Source of the DNA: Cyathus striatus
Taxonomy: Eukaryota > Basidiomycota > Agaricomycetes > Agaricales > Nidulariaceae
Assembly (NCBI GenBank): GCA_025738555.1
Contig: JAOVFP010000009.1
Span: forward strand, 4,216,001-4,280,000
Direction of reading: 5' to 3'
DNA: 64,000 nt
Shown: positions 10,764 to 23,291 of the stretch, piece after piece
Layout: the number at the start of each line of letters is the position of its first letter
How positions within the stretch are numbered: the first letter of the stretch is position 1
Program-made: the position numbers and the translations under genes
Notes under the pieces: model-generated
What the model saw: only the letters and a program-made list of their open reading frames with translations
Databases searched by the model: none
Told to the model about the DNA's origin: nothing

Positions 10764-11740
10764 TAGATGTGGAACCTATATTAAGTGGGGGATACTCAGT
10801 ATATCACCTGTCATAGTCCACCAGCCCATCATGGTTTTCATGTATATCATGTTTTTGATATATATCACATATCAAGTTTTTCATATTCTCAATTTCAATT
10901 TCAATTGCTTCTGACATTTACTCACACTTGTGGAGCCTGAAGGCACAGTAGGAAGGAGAATCATGATGTACTGAACACTTAACACCCAGGGAGAGAAGCT
11001 GATTATGTGTATCTGATTACCTGTATATCTATACCATTGTTCAAATTGTTACAGAACAGAAGTATCCAACAGTGCAGAGTAAATTATTAAAGCAAAGGAA
11101 ACAATCATGTTCTTGCTAAACTGAAGGTTATAACAAGAAATGTGACAATTAGTAAATTATAGAAGTGTAACAATAATAAGGAGCCGGATTGAAATATGTA
11201 GAGTGTGCATGTAAGTCCACTGACATTTTACAATCAAGACTAGAGATGTGATATGATGCCATTGAACATTTTCATATTGAACAATTTGGTGATAGACCCA
11301 CACATGGACAAAAAATGTGAAAGAATGGTAAAATATGTGATTCTACATCACATCAAACTTACACATCTCAGTCATTAGATGATCATTATTCTTGTATCAC
11401 TATTGGTTATAATGATATCTTCAATACACATTATTGATTCATATCTGCTTACTCTATATGACTACATAATCTTTTGATATATTGATACAGAGAGAAAATG
11501 AAAACTATCTCAACTCTTCTGATATTGTGTCACGATCGGTTTCACGTCTACACTGCTACATGTACTCATATCTCTGACATATGTTGTTTATACTTATACT
11601 TAAACCTTATGGCTTCATCTTTTAAACAAGCATATGGCTACTGGCAGGATCAACCAGGTAACTACTCAGACAGCATCAGGGAGTGGTCCATGCACATGCT
11701 ATTGCTGAGTATTCCCTGCTTACCATAGCTTTCAAATTTT
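10764..11740. other. Interior of the long-TIR element, non-coding
   Basis: AT-rich; short frames only (longest about 76 codons at 11498-11728 without motifs). No transposase domain seen, so the element is probably non-autonomous. Confidence 0.5.
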
Positions 11741-11972
11741 GATATATTGTCTATATCAAAAGCCAAATTACATTACTGAGCTGTGAAAATTGTGAAAAAT
11801 GTAACATATGCAAAAAGCATGATAAGTGACACACATAAAACATGTAATGTGAATCAAAGAGTAACACCATCAAATGCATGATAGTTGTGCAAAGTGTGAC
11901 AAATGAAAGCAGGTGATATGTGTGACGAGCGCTAAAAGTGTGACAAATGAAAAATGTGACGCACGTGACGCA
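11741..11972 (-). repeat. Right terminal inverted repeat of the long-TIR element
   Basis: Reverse complement of 10533-10763. Confidence 0.8.
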
Positions 11973-11974
11973 CA

Positions 11975-12360
11975 TGAAAAGCGTGACGCACGTGAATAGC
12001 GTGACGCGTGCGAATAGCGTGACACATGCGAATAGCGTGACATGTGCGAATAGCGTGACACGTGCGAATAGCGTGACACATGCGAATAGCGTGACACGTG
12101 CGAATAGCGTGACACATGCGAATAGCGTGACACGTGCGAATAGCGTGACACGTGCGAATAGCGTGACACATGCGAATAGCGTGACACGTGCGAATAGCGT
12201 GACATGTGCGAATAGCGTGACACGTGCGAATAGCGTGACACGTGCGAATAGCGTGACATGTGCGAATAGCGTGACATGTGCGAATAGCGTGACATGTGCG
12301 AATAGCGTGACATGTGCGAATAGCGTGACATGTGCGAATAGCGTGACACGTGCGAATATG
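11975..12360. repeat. 18-bp minisatellite, about 20 copies
   Basis: The unit is GCGTGACACGTGCGAATA with variation mainly at two positions (CACGTG / CACATG / CATGTG). Because 18 is a multiple of three, all frames stay open on both strands and produce six-residue repeat peptides. These long frames are artefacts of the repeat, not genes. Confidence 0.92.
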
Positions 12361-12616
12361 TGTGATGGATGTGACACACAGAAAGAATGTGACAATGTGA
12401 TGCGCAGGAATATGTGATGCGTGGGAATGTGCATAAAGCGTGAGAATGTGCGTGATGCGCCGGAATATGCGTGACAGACGTGACACGTGAGAAGAATGTC
12501 ACAAATGTGAAGCGCGGGAACAATGTGAGGCGCGGGAATATGCGTGACAAGTTCGAGATATGTCACATGTGTGACATATATAATATTATTCAAAATAATA
12601 TGCTATTGTAATATAT

Positions 12617-12815
12617 AATGATCACTTATGATCACATATACATTCTTTAGTACCAGTAATAAGTGAATATGCACTTGAAACACCTAATGATCACCTATAA
12701 TCACCATTACATTCATTAGTACCAGTAGTAAGTAAATATCCACCTGAAACACTACTAAAACACTGAAAGATCACTTATGATCACTTATACATTCACTAGT
12801 AATCATACATTCACT
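12617..12815. repeat. Degenerate tandem repeat of about 69 bp
   Basis: Unit 1 at 12617-12685 (AATGATCACTTATGATCAC...) is followed by a diverged second unit from 12686 and a partial third from about 12766. All contain paired GATCAC motifs and TTAGTACCAGTA-like sequence. Non-coding. Confidence 0.6.
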
Positions 12816-12850
12816 ACTACATATATAATAGTGGGTAATCATAAAAAAGA

Positions 12851-12891
12851 TGCCTAGCTTATATGATCACCATGATCATAAAACCTAGGCA
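12851..12891. repeat. Short near-perfect hairpin
   Basis: A 19-bp arm (TGCCTAGCTTATATGATCA) and its reverse complement, with two mismatches, are separated by the three-base loop CCA. It lies just outside the visible start of the palindrome. Function unknown. Confidence 0.7.
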
Positions 12892-12922
12892 TTTAATGAA
12901 AATAATTGGCTGACACTTATGC

Positions 12923-13106
12923 ACACTCAACACTTAGTGTCACACTCAATGCTTAGTGTCACGCTTAATGCATAGTGTCACATTTAATGTATAGTGTCAC
13001 ACTCAACACCTAGTATCACACTCAGCACCTAGTGTCACGCTTATAGTGTCACATTTAACATATAGTGTCACACTCAACACCTAGTGTCATGCTTAATGCA
13101 GAGTGT
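12923..13106. repeat. 19-bp GTGTCAC satellite, outer array, left arm
   Basis: About nine or ten degenerate copies of a 19-bp unit (TAGTGTCACACTCAATGCT and variants such as CACTCAACACCTAGTGTCA). Each unit has short dyad symmetry, CACT ... AGTG. Mirrored at 63797-64000, where one extra 19-bp unit is present. Confidence 0.9.
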
Positions 13107-13354
13107 CACATGCAAGGAAATAAGTATAATAAAATTCTGTACAGATTCTGTACAGAATTTTCAGGTCTGTAATGCAGAATTCCTTGGAATTCTGCATAAT
13201 CCGTACAGAATTTTCGGAATCTGTGAGGAATCTGTACAGACCCAAAAAAACCTCTGCCAAAATGAAAAAAATCTGTGCAGATTCCACATGGATTCCGAAA
13301 ATTCTGTATGGATTCTGCACGGATCTGTACAGAACACATGGCTAAGTGTAAAGA
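13107..13354. repeat. GTAC-rich palindromic module, left arm, outer
   Basis: Dense in TCTGTACAGA, AGAATTCT and GGAATTCC-like short palindromes, running from the satellite edge to a GAGCTC at about 13349-13354. Also present at 26430-26665, with a related inverted block at 28051-28240. Reading frames on both strands are artefacts of the symmetry. Probably one end of a non-autonomous mobile element. Confidence 0.7.
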
Positions 13355-14804
13355 GCTCAAAATGTAACAATTTCTAAAAAATTAAATTAAATCAAGAGTT
13401 CTTCATAATACTTATCACTGCAAGGGAGTGACAATAGATCATGATATATTGTCCCAAAAAAGAGCAAGAAACCTGCATTTTATGCCTATGATTTTGGCCA
13501 GTACACAAAGCTTTTGATTGACATCACAGTGTAGTTCATTCATTAATTAATACCTATTTTGAGTCGATCTAAAATTGAGATGAAATGAACTCAGAAGCAA
13601 GCAGCAAGGCTGATGGCAGGATAAAGGTGGGATGCAGACACACCTTGTTGTATCGCTAATAGGTTGTTATGACTGCCTCATGTATCAGCTTCCCTAGAGA
13701 TGTGAGAATCGGCACCCTTCCTATTTAGTAACCTACAGTAACCTACAGACTACATACATCATGATTTCATTGTAACTACGGCAGATAATATATACATTTT
13801 ACAGTATTGCCTGCTCTTCTTCATGTGGATCTGTGAGAATGAGAGAGTGGGGGTCATCTTGTAGTGCAAGAGAAAGTGGATCCATGGAAAGCAGTGAATT
13901 TAGAGTTCTAAACTGGTTGATGAGTTTGCATGGTCACCTTATGGGTTAGCCAGGAAATAGATAAATCATGTGATCAGTCGGACCTTAAAATTATAGCTGG
14001 CTAAATTCTCTAAATCCTTATGGGAAGTCATCCACTACCTGGTACACACTTATATATATACTTACAGTGGTAGGAAATGATAAATAGCACAACATAGTAA
14101 GGAAATTATTACTTACTGGTTTATGGTGCTTACCTTTATCTTTGATGTGACTTTAACACATTTCTGAAGCTACTTCGTTGGCAACTTCATTATTCTTTAT
14201 ATGTACAGGACACAAGTCTTAGTCAGTGTCCACTGGATCTTGTGCAGTCTGGGCAGATGTTTGTTCTATTCCAGAACCAAGCTCAAGTATTATCCTGACT
14301 ATTCTGGACTTGGTCTACATTTGGTCTATGATTGTTCATGCTACTGCCCACACCCAGCCCTGTCACACCCTAAAAGTAAATTTTCTTTAAGTTTTTCTCT
14401 CTCTGTGGAAGTACCAAGGATGTACTCTACATGATACAACAAAAACTCATGCAAAATGACTGTTCAATGTGAAAAACATATCATGTAGAGTATGGTAAGT
14501 GTAGGACCATCATATCAATGATACCCATCCTGCAATATGTTACCTACAGGAAGAATCCAAAAAGTGAGAGAAGAATGCACAAAATACATGCTCACCGCCG
14601 AGCATGATGATGGAAGAAGTGCGATGCAATTACCATCAATGCATCAGAAGCAAGTGGAGTTATCAGGAATTTGATGGCTGATGTGATGGCACTATTTTTA
14701 CACATCCTTGGTGGCAGGGGTGGGCATGGGAAACAATGAGCTAAGGGATCATGACAACAATGAGCACAATAATAAAGTATGGGTGTTTTGTAATGGAATT
14801 TAAT
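13355..14804. other. No recognised gene (left arm); mirror 62100-63549
   Basis: AT-rich sequence with only short frames and no recognised motif. Around 14580-14740 a block resembles the ATCATGCTCAACAGCAAGCA region of the 5104-6710 element. Confidence 0.4.
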
Positions 14805-16584
14805 GAACTTAAAGTAGGAACTTAACTGGAACTCAACTGGAGCTCAAATGGAACTTGACTCAAATTCAAGTGGAGTTGAGTTGTCATTTACCACTCAAAG
14901 GTAACTCAATGGTAACCCAACTGACACTTGAATTTAGCTTAAGTGAGGAACTCAATGGAACTTAACTTTCACTCAAAAAAATAAGCAAGAAACTCAACTT
15001 TACTCAAGGGAACTTAACTTTTACTTGAAAAATAAGCAAGTTGTATAATGAATACCTTACAATAATTATACAGTAGTTTGTGTTGTTTCCCGCCCCCCCG
15101 CTCGCTGTTTCCCACGCCTATAATTCAATGTTTATTCATTTCCTATTAGTTGCACATTCTCATTGTTGCCCGCACCTCCACTCATAATTTCCCATGCTTC
15201 CGCTATCATTCTGATCTCTACTCATACTATCCTGCACTCTCACTCATGATTTCCCATGCTTCTGTTATTATTCTGCTGTTTACTCCATCCACTTCCTGCT
15301 CAGCATTTCCCATGCTTTCACTTCTTCTCTAATCTGCTTGCAATTTCCTGTGCATTTCATCATTCCCGCCCTCCCGCTCATAGTTTCCCATGACTCCACT
15401 TCTGCTGTTCACTGCTGTCCGCACCCTCACCTAACATTTTCCCACGCTTTCGCTGGTCATTCCGGCCTCTTTTCACTTTTCCATTCTCCCGCCCATATTT
15501 TCCCACACCCCTGCTTTTCACTTCAGATGCTCATTGCTGTCTGCTTCTACTTACCATGCCTTTGCTTCTGTTGTTCACTGCTGTCCGCATCCCCGCTCCA
15601 AATTTCCCACGCTTTCGTTTATCATTTTGACCTTTTTTCATTATCTCCCACCCTCCTACTCATAGTTCCCATGCCTCCGCTCTTACTTTCCCACACAATT
15701 AATACACTTTTCCAGAAAAATAATCTACTGTACAAAGCATGGAACATATTATTATAAAGGACTAAATATATATGTAACTCGCATTTTTTATATGAACTTA
15801 AATTAAGTGATGCAAAAAGATTGAAAGAAAAAGAGCAAGAACTGAGCTAAAAATTTAAGAAAAGACTTGCTCACTATTAAGGATGATGACTAGGAAGCAT
15901 GCTCATCAACAATCCCATGGTGTGTTCATATGTTGATGTTGTGGTGATAAATATTTGAGTTGAGGTAAGTGATGAATAGTACAACACACATGCAAATGTG
16001 TGTAGATAAAGGCAGGCAGTGTGCATGGGAATTGTTGAGCAGAGTTGTAGAAAACATTAGGTGGGTGGAGGTATGGGAACAGAGCAGTAGTTATAGTAGT
16101 GATTAGTGTATACTTACTGTATACTTGAACTTTTGAAATTTGAATATTTGGAACTCAACTTACACCTGATAGAAACTTAATATAACTCGAGGGAACTTGA
16201 CTTTCACAGAAAAAAACTTAGTGAGGAACTTAAGTCCACTCAAAAAACTTAACAGGAGCTCGAAATGTTAGCAGCCTCTCTACTTGACTTAAGGGAACTT
16301 GACTTTCACTCAAAAAACACAAGTGAGTAACTTAACTTGACTCAAAGGAACTCAACTTTCACTCAAAAAAAATAATAAGTGGTGAACTTAAGTTTACTCA
16401 AGGAAACTTGACTTTTCCAAAAAAAAAAAAAGTGAGGAACTTAAGTCCACTCAAAATATAAAAATGGCGACTTGAGGTAACTTAACTTCGACTCGAAAAA
16501 GGTAAGCAAGCTCAAAAGTGGAACTCAACTATAACTTAACTGTAACTCAAAAAACTCAACAGGAACTCGAAATGTTAGCAGCCC
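14805..16584. mobile_element. Repeat-core element, left arm
   Basis: Both flanks (about 14805-15050 and 16130-16584) are arrays of a degenerate GGAACTCAACTTTCACTCAA-type motif. The core (about 15085-15700) repeats TTTCCCACGCNTCCGCT / CCCGCTCATNGTTTCCCA units more than ten times. This layout, iterated short motifs flanking a GTGGGAAA/GCGGGA core, matches the element inserted in the Helitron helicase. Apparent frames in the core (15150-15332, 15338-15757) are repeat by-products. Mirrored at 60321-62099. Confidence 0.6.
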
Positions 16585-19500
16585 ATCATGGGCATTTCTA
16601 AGAGCTGGTAATTTTGCATAATTTAATGTGAACAGTCTGTTGCTCTTGCCATACAAGTTCAGGAACCACAGCTATATTGTGTTCTCATTACCCACAAGTT
16701 TATGTGAAATTGACCACTCTATTATAGCTCATTATGCTCATATTTTTACCTGCTAGCAAAGTAGACAGAAGTCAGGTTGTTAGTTGTTATTGCTATCCCA
16801 CAAGCAACACAAATGCAAATAGTACTTCACTCTCATAGCCACATAGCAGTGGGAAGGGGGCACAATTGAGAGAAAGATTAGGGGTAGAGGATATGTTGCC
16901 AGGTGCTTAGAAGCCATGGAAGACTCATGTGTAGGTAGAGGGCAAGGCTAAGGAAGGTTAGGTGATTCAAAGTATGTATCCTTTGCTTGTGAGTGCACTC
17001 TTCATTATTGTACACTTCTTTTGATTCTTTTCCAGACTTCATAATATTACTTCTTAATACTATATAACCTAACATGTACTATACCTGTAAGTCATGTATC
17101 AACTTTCAGGCCAGTGTATCAATATATATAACAGTTATGTCATTCAAACTGAGTTACAATGATATAACCAAGAGTTAACCAACAGTGTAGTGGGCTTTGC
17201 TGCTTGCTGGCCCTATTCTTTATATAATACCAGGCTTTTGATGGTGTGGTGACCGCATGATGGGTATAGGCTGTGGGGATTACCAATCAGGCATGTCACA
17301 CTCCTGTCATGCAGTCACACACCCTCCAGCATTGACCCAGTAGAATAACTATTGATACATGCTATCTACATCTTTCAAATAAATTGCATATTGGACACTT
17401 ATATATGTTCTTTTATGATATGTAATTGAATTATTTTTTACTCTACTATGATTTCCATAAATTGGCATATAGCACCAACTCCCTGCCAAAATAGGCATCA
17501 AAGCAGTATTTTTGCTTCTTTAATTCAGACTTAAACTATCTGGTACTGCATCATTGGTAACATATGTTCAAAAAAGCAATTATAACAAATGCAGTGACTC
17601 AGAATTTTGAAAAGAAAATCAGAAGTATGTAATCTTGCAGTGAACAGTGCCATATCTCACCTTAAAAGTGCGAAATTAAACATTCAGGCTTAAACATTTT
17701 GTACTCATATGTGAACTGAGTATTATTTGTCATTACAGCTAGGTGAAAAAATGTGATTTAGAGAAACAGATGTAGTTACAAGTTTTGCCCTGCCAAAGAG
17801 CATGGGAAATTACTACAGTGTTCACCTAATAGGTGAGTTAACTTCACCATAGACTACAATTCTCTATTAAATAACAAGTATTATGCATAATATCACAGTA
17901 GATTCAATGAATTGTAACCAGGTCATTTGTAATATGTGTAGATCTTTAGTATAATCATGGTATAATGCAATGATTCTGCGTAAAGAGGCATAAAATCAGT
18001 ATTCCTGCATCTAGTCACCAGCATCTTACTTGTTTGACCAGGTCCCATAATGAAAAACACATAATTAAATACAGAGAATAAAACTATTGACTTATATTGT
18101 CCAGAAAACATTCTTTACATTTGAATCATGCATGTTAGATGGCATTATCTTATGGTATAGGTCACAAAATAAATATTCGGTTTCAACAGTTTCATTCTCC
18201 TGTTTTTACTGAATTATTTTTGTCACTGACACCAGCTGTAATATTGGGATTCTGTGAAGCTACTGAGGATACAATGCCACTCTGCCAAAGAGTGTGTGAA
18301 AATATTATGGAATGGTGTGAGGTGGCACACATAAGATCAATAAGTATCTGTTTAATGTACTTTCATTGACTATACATTCTTAAATCTTATATATACCATT
18401 CTGTAAAGTTTATATGAGAGAAACATGGCAATAAAACAGCCTATTCTCATTATTTTTGTCAACAAGCCATTATTTTAGCAAAATTCTTGTACATCACTGA
18501 GTTTATTGCATATTCCATACTGTATATGATAACTACCTATAATTCATATATTTATATAAGGATAAATGTATCAAATAAGATATATGGAAGGGTTTATAGG
18601 CTTTGAAACAGAGGTGTGATGGATATATGAGCTTTGACTATGATGTGACTCAATAAAGTGTGAAAGAATATACATATATATACCTTAATTAACCTTTTAC
18701 TTCCAACATAAATACTTAAATATAAATAGGACATATATGATAGTATTACAGAACAAAAATAATGAAGAGAAACACCCAAGATTCAACATTACTGTACCAG
18801 TTTTATCTTGGGTCAAGAATTTGGGCGCATGACGTCACACTGTGTGACATCATGCTCAACGCCATATAGGGATTGGTGATCCCCATAGGCTGGGAAGGGG
18901 TGGAGCTATTAGTCTTTTTCCATGGATGGCCCAGTGACATTAACTAAGACTTGTAACAGTGTTTCTCAGCTGTGAGACAACTATCCACAAGGTTCATTTG
19001 CTTGGTCTCTCCATTACTAGAAATATCCAGGAAATTCCCTGTGTATCAACATCTTCAAGTAGAGGCTATTGTTGCCTTTGTTTATAAGTTATAACTTATA
19101 AGTAGTACTCAAGGCCTAAGAAGCATAAGTAACATTACTAAAGTACTTACTACAGACAACAGTTAATCTGATCATGGTGCATATGTAGAATCATACATGA
19201 ATAAAGCCAAAGAAAATTACACATGAATCAAGATTTCTCTTGTTAATGCTGATCAAGTTTCAACACCTGAACTGTTACTATCCCTAACTCTGTCTTTTTC
19301 TTGTTTGTCTGTAGATGAATCATGTTCTGAGAAGCCAGTAAGCAAGGTAATGAAGAGGTAGTATGATAGCAAATGTGAGACCATCACAGTTCAATGTCGA
19401 GATACCAGAGTTTGGATAGGTTAAAAGCATGTTTATTAATATACCTTTGAGATTCAAGTATTCAGAGAGAATTCATAGTTGGTGATAAAGTTATTGCCAT

Positions 19501-21311
19501 ACCCATTAAACTCAAAGCCAGGAATTCCAAGCTCTGAAATTAAGTTGTTGAGACTCATTTCAGTATAATACATACTGGAGTGGAGTTTCAGAATGTTACT
19601 TTACATAGATATTTGATTTGTGGTATGGTAAGTATGGGACTGACACTGCACATGAGTATCTTTTTGCTTTTAATGTGTAAGGAAATGAGGAGTATTGCAT
19701 GTGAAACTAGCAACATGTTCCTGAATGCTATAAGAAAGAACAAACCTCAGGATTACCTTTGAATTCAAGAAGTAGAAAGGAATGAGCTGGAAGTAAATGA
19801 GCTTATTCTTCAGTGTTTTCATTCCCAATATTAGGTATTGCACTTTAGAGTTTTTATTATGAGCATTCAATAAAATACCATCAGCAGGTTGATGTTGAAG
19901 TACTGCATGCAATGATGCTTTTGCTTGGTGCTCAGCCCTAGGCATATAGAATAAGCATGACTAAGCATTAATACTACCAAGTACCAATTGGCTGAGCTTT
20001 TTTTTTTTTTAAAAAAAATCCTGTATTTTATATTTGTGATGGAAGACCATATGTCTTGACAATGTATTGTCTACATAAGGGTAAGGTGAGGTATGGGGTA
20101 AGGGAGTGCAATGTAATAGAGTGTATGGTAGTGCTGGTAGTTATAACATAAACTCAGGATGTCTGCTCAGGGGACAAGACAACAGGAGGGTTGGTCTGGT
20201 GGCAACACTTGTGGGTGAGCGTGCACCATTGGTTGTGGTGTTGTGGCCTGGTGGCCAGTGCAGTATGTTGTTGTTGTGCAGATGTGAGCCAGCTTGTTTT
20301 CAACTGAACATAAAGTAAAGCCTAAAAATTTCCTCCTCCCCATCCTCAACCCAGTGTCACTCCTAATCGTCGCCATCTCATGTTGGACTCCAATGAGGTA
20401 TCACTCCTAATGTTTGTTTGAAGCGGCCAGTAGCATTAACAAAGTCAGCAAGAGCTGTGAGGTTCTCCAGGTCCTTGAGGATCTTGCATAGGGAAATATC
20501 CCTATCTCATTTGGCACATTGTATCAACAGTGGCCTGGATTGATTTGGTTAAGCTTAGGAATGTAGAGCTAAATATTGATGTTTAATACTAGCTTGAAAT
20601 GTTATATTACACATGGATGACAATTGGCTTGGATTGTGTGTAAGCTAACTTTGCTTATGTTCTCTGCACATTTTATTCACTAGCACTGATCCAACGTTTT
20701 CAATTATAGTCAATGTGAGATGTATACATACCTACATATACCTACATTGCTAAGCAATCTAACTACTCATAAGGGTTGTCATTCCACCTCTGAGCTCACA
20801 CCAAATTCATATCCTCACTGATGTCATTCTATTCCTGCCACCCCCATCATCCACCCTCTCCCACCACCCCCATCCCACTGCCGATTGCTATTGCGGTTCT
20901 GGTACAAAATTCATCATCATCATTCCACTGTTCTGCACTCACTCTTTATGTCTGTCAGTGATGTGGGCCTAGTGGTGTTGATGGCATGTGCTCACGGACT
21001 GCAGTGTTGTTGATCAGTTGGCCTCCAAGAAGCTATCCTTCCACACTAGTCACTATGCCCATGCCAACTTCAATATGATGCTCCATTTAATCAAAAAATT
21101 ATACCACTCCAAATGGGTATGAAGTTCCAATAGGGGAAAAACCTGGCGAAGCAAAATTCACTCCCCACTATAACTCCCCCCACTCAGGAAAACCTGTAGT
21201 CACATAGACATTCAGACTTCACAAAGAACTGGTCATAGAGCATTGAGATCTTGCAAGAGCTTACAGCTCACAGAAAGCCAAGGCAGAGGATGCTCAAAAA
21301 CATAGCAGAGT
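16585..21311. other. Long AT-rich stretch without a recognisable gene (left arm); mirror 55591-60320
   Basis: Only short frames. A module with TAGTGGGC ... GCTGGCCCTAT lies at about 17186-17230 and recurs elsewhere in the arm. A possible exon on the minus strand near 19760-19945 reads AEHQAKASLHAVLQHQPADG and ends at a GTAATC donor-like site; its family is unknown to me. A T13/A8 homopolymer at about 19998-20018 differs in length between arms. Confidence 0.4.
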
Positions 21312-23291
21312 CGCTAAAAGAACCTAGGACCAGAGAAAAACCCACTCTCAGCCCCACTCACCTTGGACCCATTAACACTATCACTATCCTCACCACTCCT
21401 CACATCCCTCATAATTGAGCCCTTCCCCTCCCCTCAGCCTCCAACTCATCCCTCTCAGCACTCAAACTCAGGTCCACCTCTTCTTCCTCACTTCCAGCTG
21501 GAAGAGGCTGCAATGAAAGTGTTATCATCAGCCCTGAATTCAATGATGCAGACATCACCAAGTTGCCCCATTGCAACTGTGATGATAACCCTGAGCTTTG
21601 TGGGAGTGGGGAGGTCTGTAAAGGTGTGTGATTAGGTGGGAGATGTTGGAATTGGAAAGATGGCACTCATTAATATTGTTGCTGGCAAAGTTGAGGAGGA
21701 GACCACTGCACTTGTGTTTGTGGTGCATACACACCTGCACAGAGCCCAAACCTTGTTTGTCTTGGGCTGGTGGGTGATAATGGGGTAATCTGCAAAGGCA
21801 CTCAAGCCTGAGGGTGGAATAAATTTGGCTGAATGGGAGATTGCTGGAATAGATCACATTCCTGCTGTTGCTGTTGCCCATGCTGGGATGGAGGAGACGG
21901 CTGAGGGTTCATTGCATGTCAAAAATCATACTCAAACTACATCCAACAATCAACACTATAAACCAAGCTGATAAAGAATGAAAAACATACAATAACAAAA
22001 TCCTCTTCTTACCCACATCCTTATCAATGCAGTAACATATGTACAGCATATCAATCCTATCCACCTTAATCAGCACTCATCCATAATATCACACTAAAAA
22101 AATCAACTCATGTATCCTCCACAAGCCCGACACAAAATTCCCCACAAGCACAGTAATGCCCCCCACAAGCAGCACAGCTCCAAGAGCCTGATTCGGTGCA
22201 TCAAGCATATGCACAACAAAGAGATATGTCAACAATGCAAAAGAAACAGTAATCATCAAAGGTGCAATCATAGGCAGCAATATCAGAGCTATCCAAATTT
22301 ATCATCATCATCAGTACAATGTACTTCATGAAAAAGAACAAAAGAGAAAACAAGATCACAAGTGCCCTCAGCCTCCATGGCAAATCCCAAAACTGATCCC
22401 CAGTAATACCAACATAAACCAGCACATAAGCACTCATGATGTCCATTACACGCTCAATATATGCCAATCCATCTAACACCCATCATAGCAAACAGAATCA
22501 GGTGAAGTAAAAAGGGCATAAAGGGCATATAAGGCAAGAGATGTTTCATCACAATTGGTACACATTGAATGAGGAATGTCAGTAGAGCAAGAAGATGGAG
22601 AAGGGTGAGTATAAGCAAAGAGAGGGCTATACCCCCCAATGATGGACACATGGAACACGTTAATGCATTCATGATGATATGGGTCAAGGATATAATTGGT
22701 GGGGGTGCATTTTGACTTTTATGAATAACTTTATTAGTAAAAGTATAAAAATAAAGAAGAGGAAAGAAGATGCACTCAACAAAGTACCAACTGCCAACAA
22801 TGCCAGCAGCAGTGACTCTCAAGGTGCCCCTTGCAACACCGCAGCACCAAAGCCACATGCCCACCACACCAACAATGGCCCAATCAGCCCACTGGTGAAG
22901 CCTCCACTCTGTTCTGGAGGGACTGCCATACTTGTAACCTACCAATAGTAATTGGTATGCTTAGCAGAAGGGAAATGATAAGGAGGAGAGGGGAGAGGGG
23001 GAGGATGTAGAGTTAGTATATTGTCAAGATGTGCATTGTGAGTGTTAGTGTTCCACTTGTGAGGTGGATGCGTTTAGGAGGATAAGCAGTTGTGCAAGTG
23101 TTTGGATGTTGTTGGATATGGCTAGGATTTGGAAATGCCATGGTTTGGTCATCTGTGTGTGTGGGCATCAATCAAGTAAGTCAAACAACTTGAGGTCATC
23201 TATCATAGTTTGAGTAGGAGTTCAGGCACTTGTTAGCAGAACAATGAGCAGCAAGATGAATAGATAGTTCAGCAGGAAGGAGAGGGTAAGA
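21312..23291 (-). pseudogene. CTL/Pns1-like choline-transporter-family gene, left-arm copy
   Basis: This is the mirror of 53611-55590, where the domain description is given. The same blocks are present on the minus strand: HQWADWAIVGVVG, VARGTLRVTAAGIVGSWYF, SLGGIALSLLILTLL, AYIERVMD...YVLVYVGITGDQFW, DAPNQALGAVLLVGGITVLVG and LYICYCIDKDVGKKR. The serine/glutamate-rich C-terminal frame is broken here: the G-run near 21428 is one base shorter than in the right arm, which shifts EAEGRGKG... to a premature stop. The CTC at about 21466 versus AAA-type sequence in the right arm also changes a residue. Confidence 0.65.

Larger units (their letters stand above)
10533..12570. mobile_element. Long-TIR element with an expanded right end
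   Basis: A 231-bp block at 10533-10763 recurs in reverse complement at 11741-11972 with few mismatches; both contain TTTTAGCGCTCGTCACACAT and CATTTGATGGTGTTACTC. The roughly 980 bp between them hold no credible gene. Outside the right terminal repeat the GTGACAC-type motif is expanded into an 18-bp minisatellite (about 11975-12360) and degenerate GTGACGC/GCGGGAA units up to about 12570, while the left side has only a short equivalent. This is a foldback or MITE-like structure. Exact outer ends and target duplication could not be fixed. Confidence 0.6.

Noticed and set aside
11751..12593. Long frames on both strands (up to 280 codons) across the 18-bp minisatellite
   Set aside because: The repeat length is a multiple of three, so all frames stay open; peptides are six-residue repeats with no other content.
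13093..13377. Overlapping frames on both strands in the GTAC-rich module
   Set aside because: They come from the near-palindromic sequence; both strands give similar peptides and frames shift between copies.
15150..15757. Frames rich in Ser, His and Pro in the repeat-core element
   Set aside because: They repeat with the TTTCCCACGC-type units and lack any protein motif.
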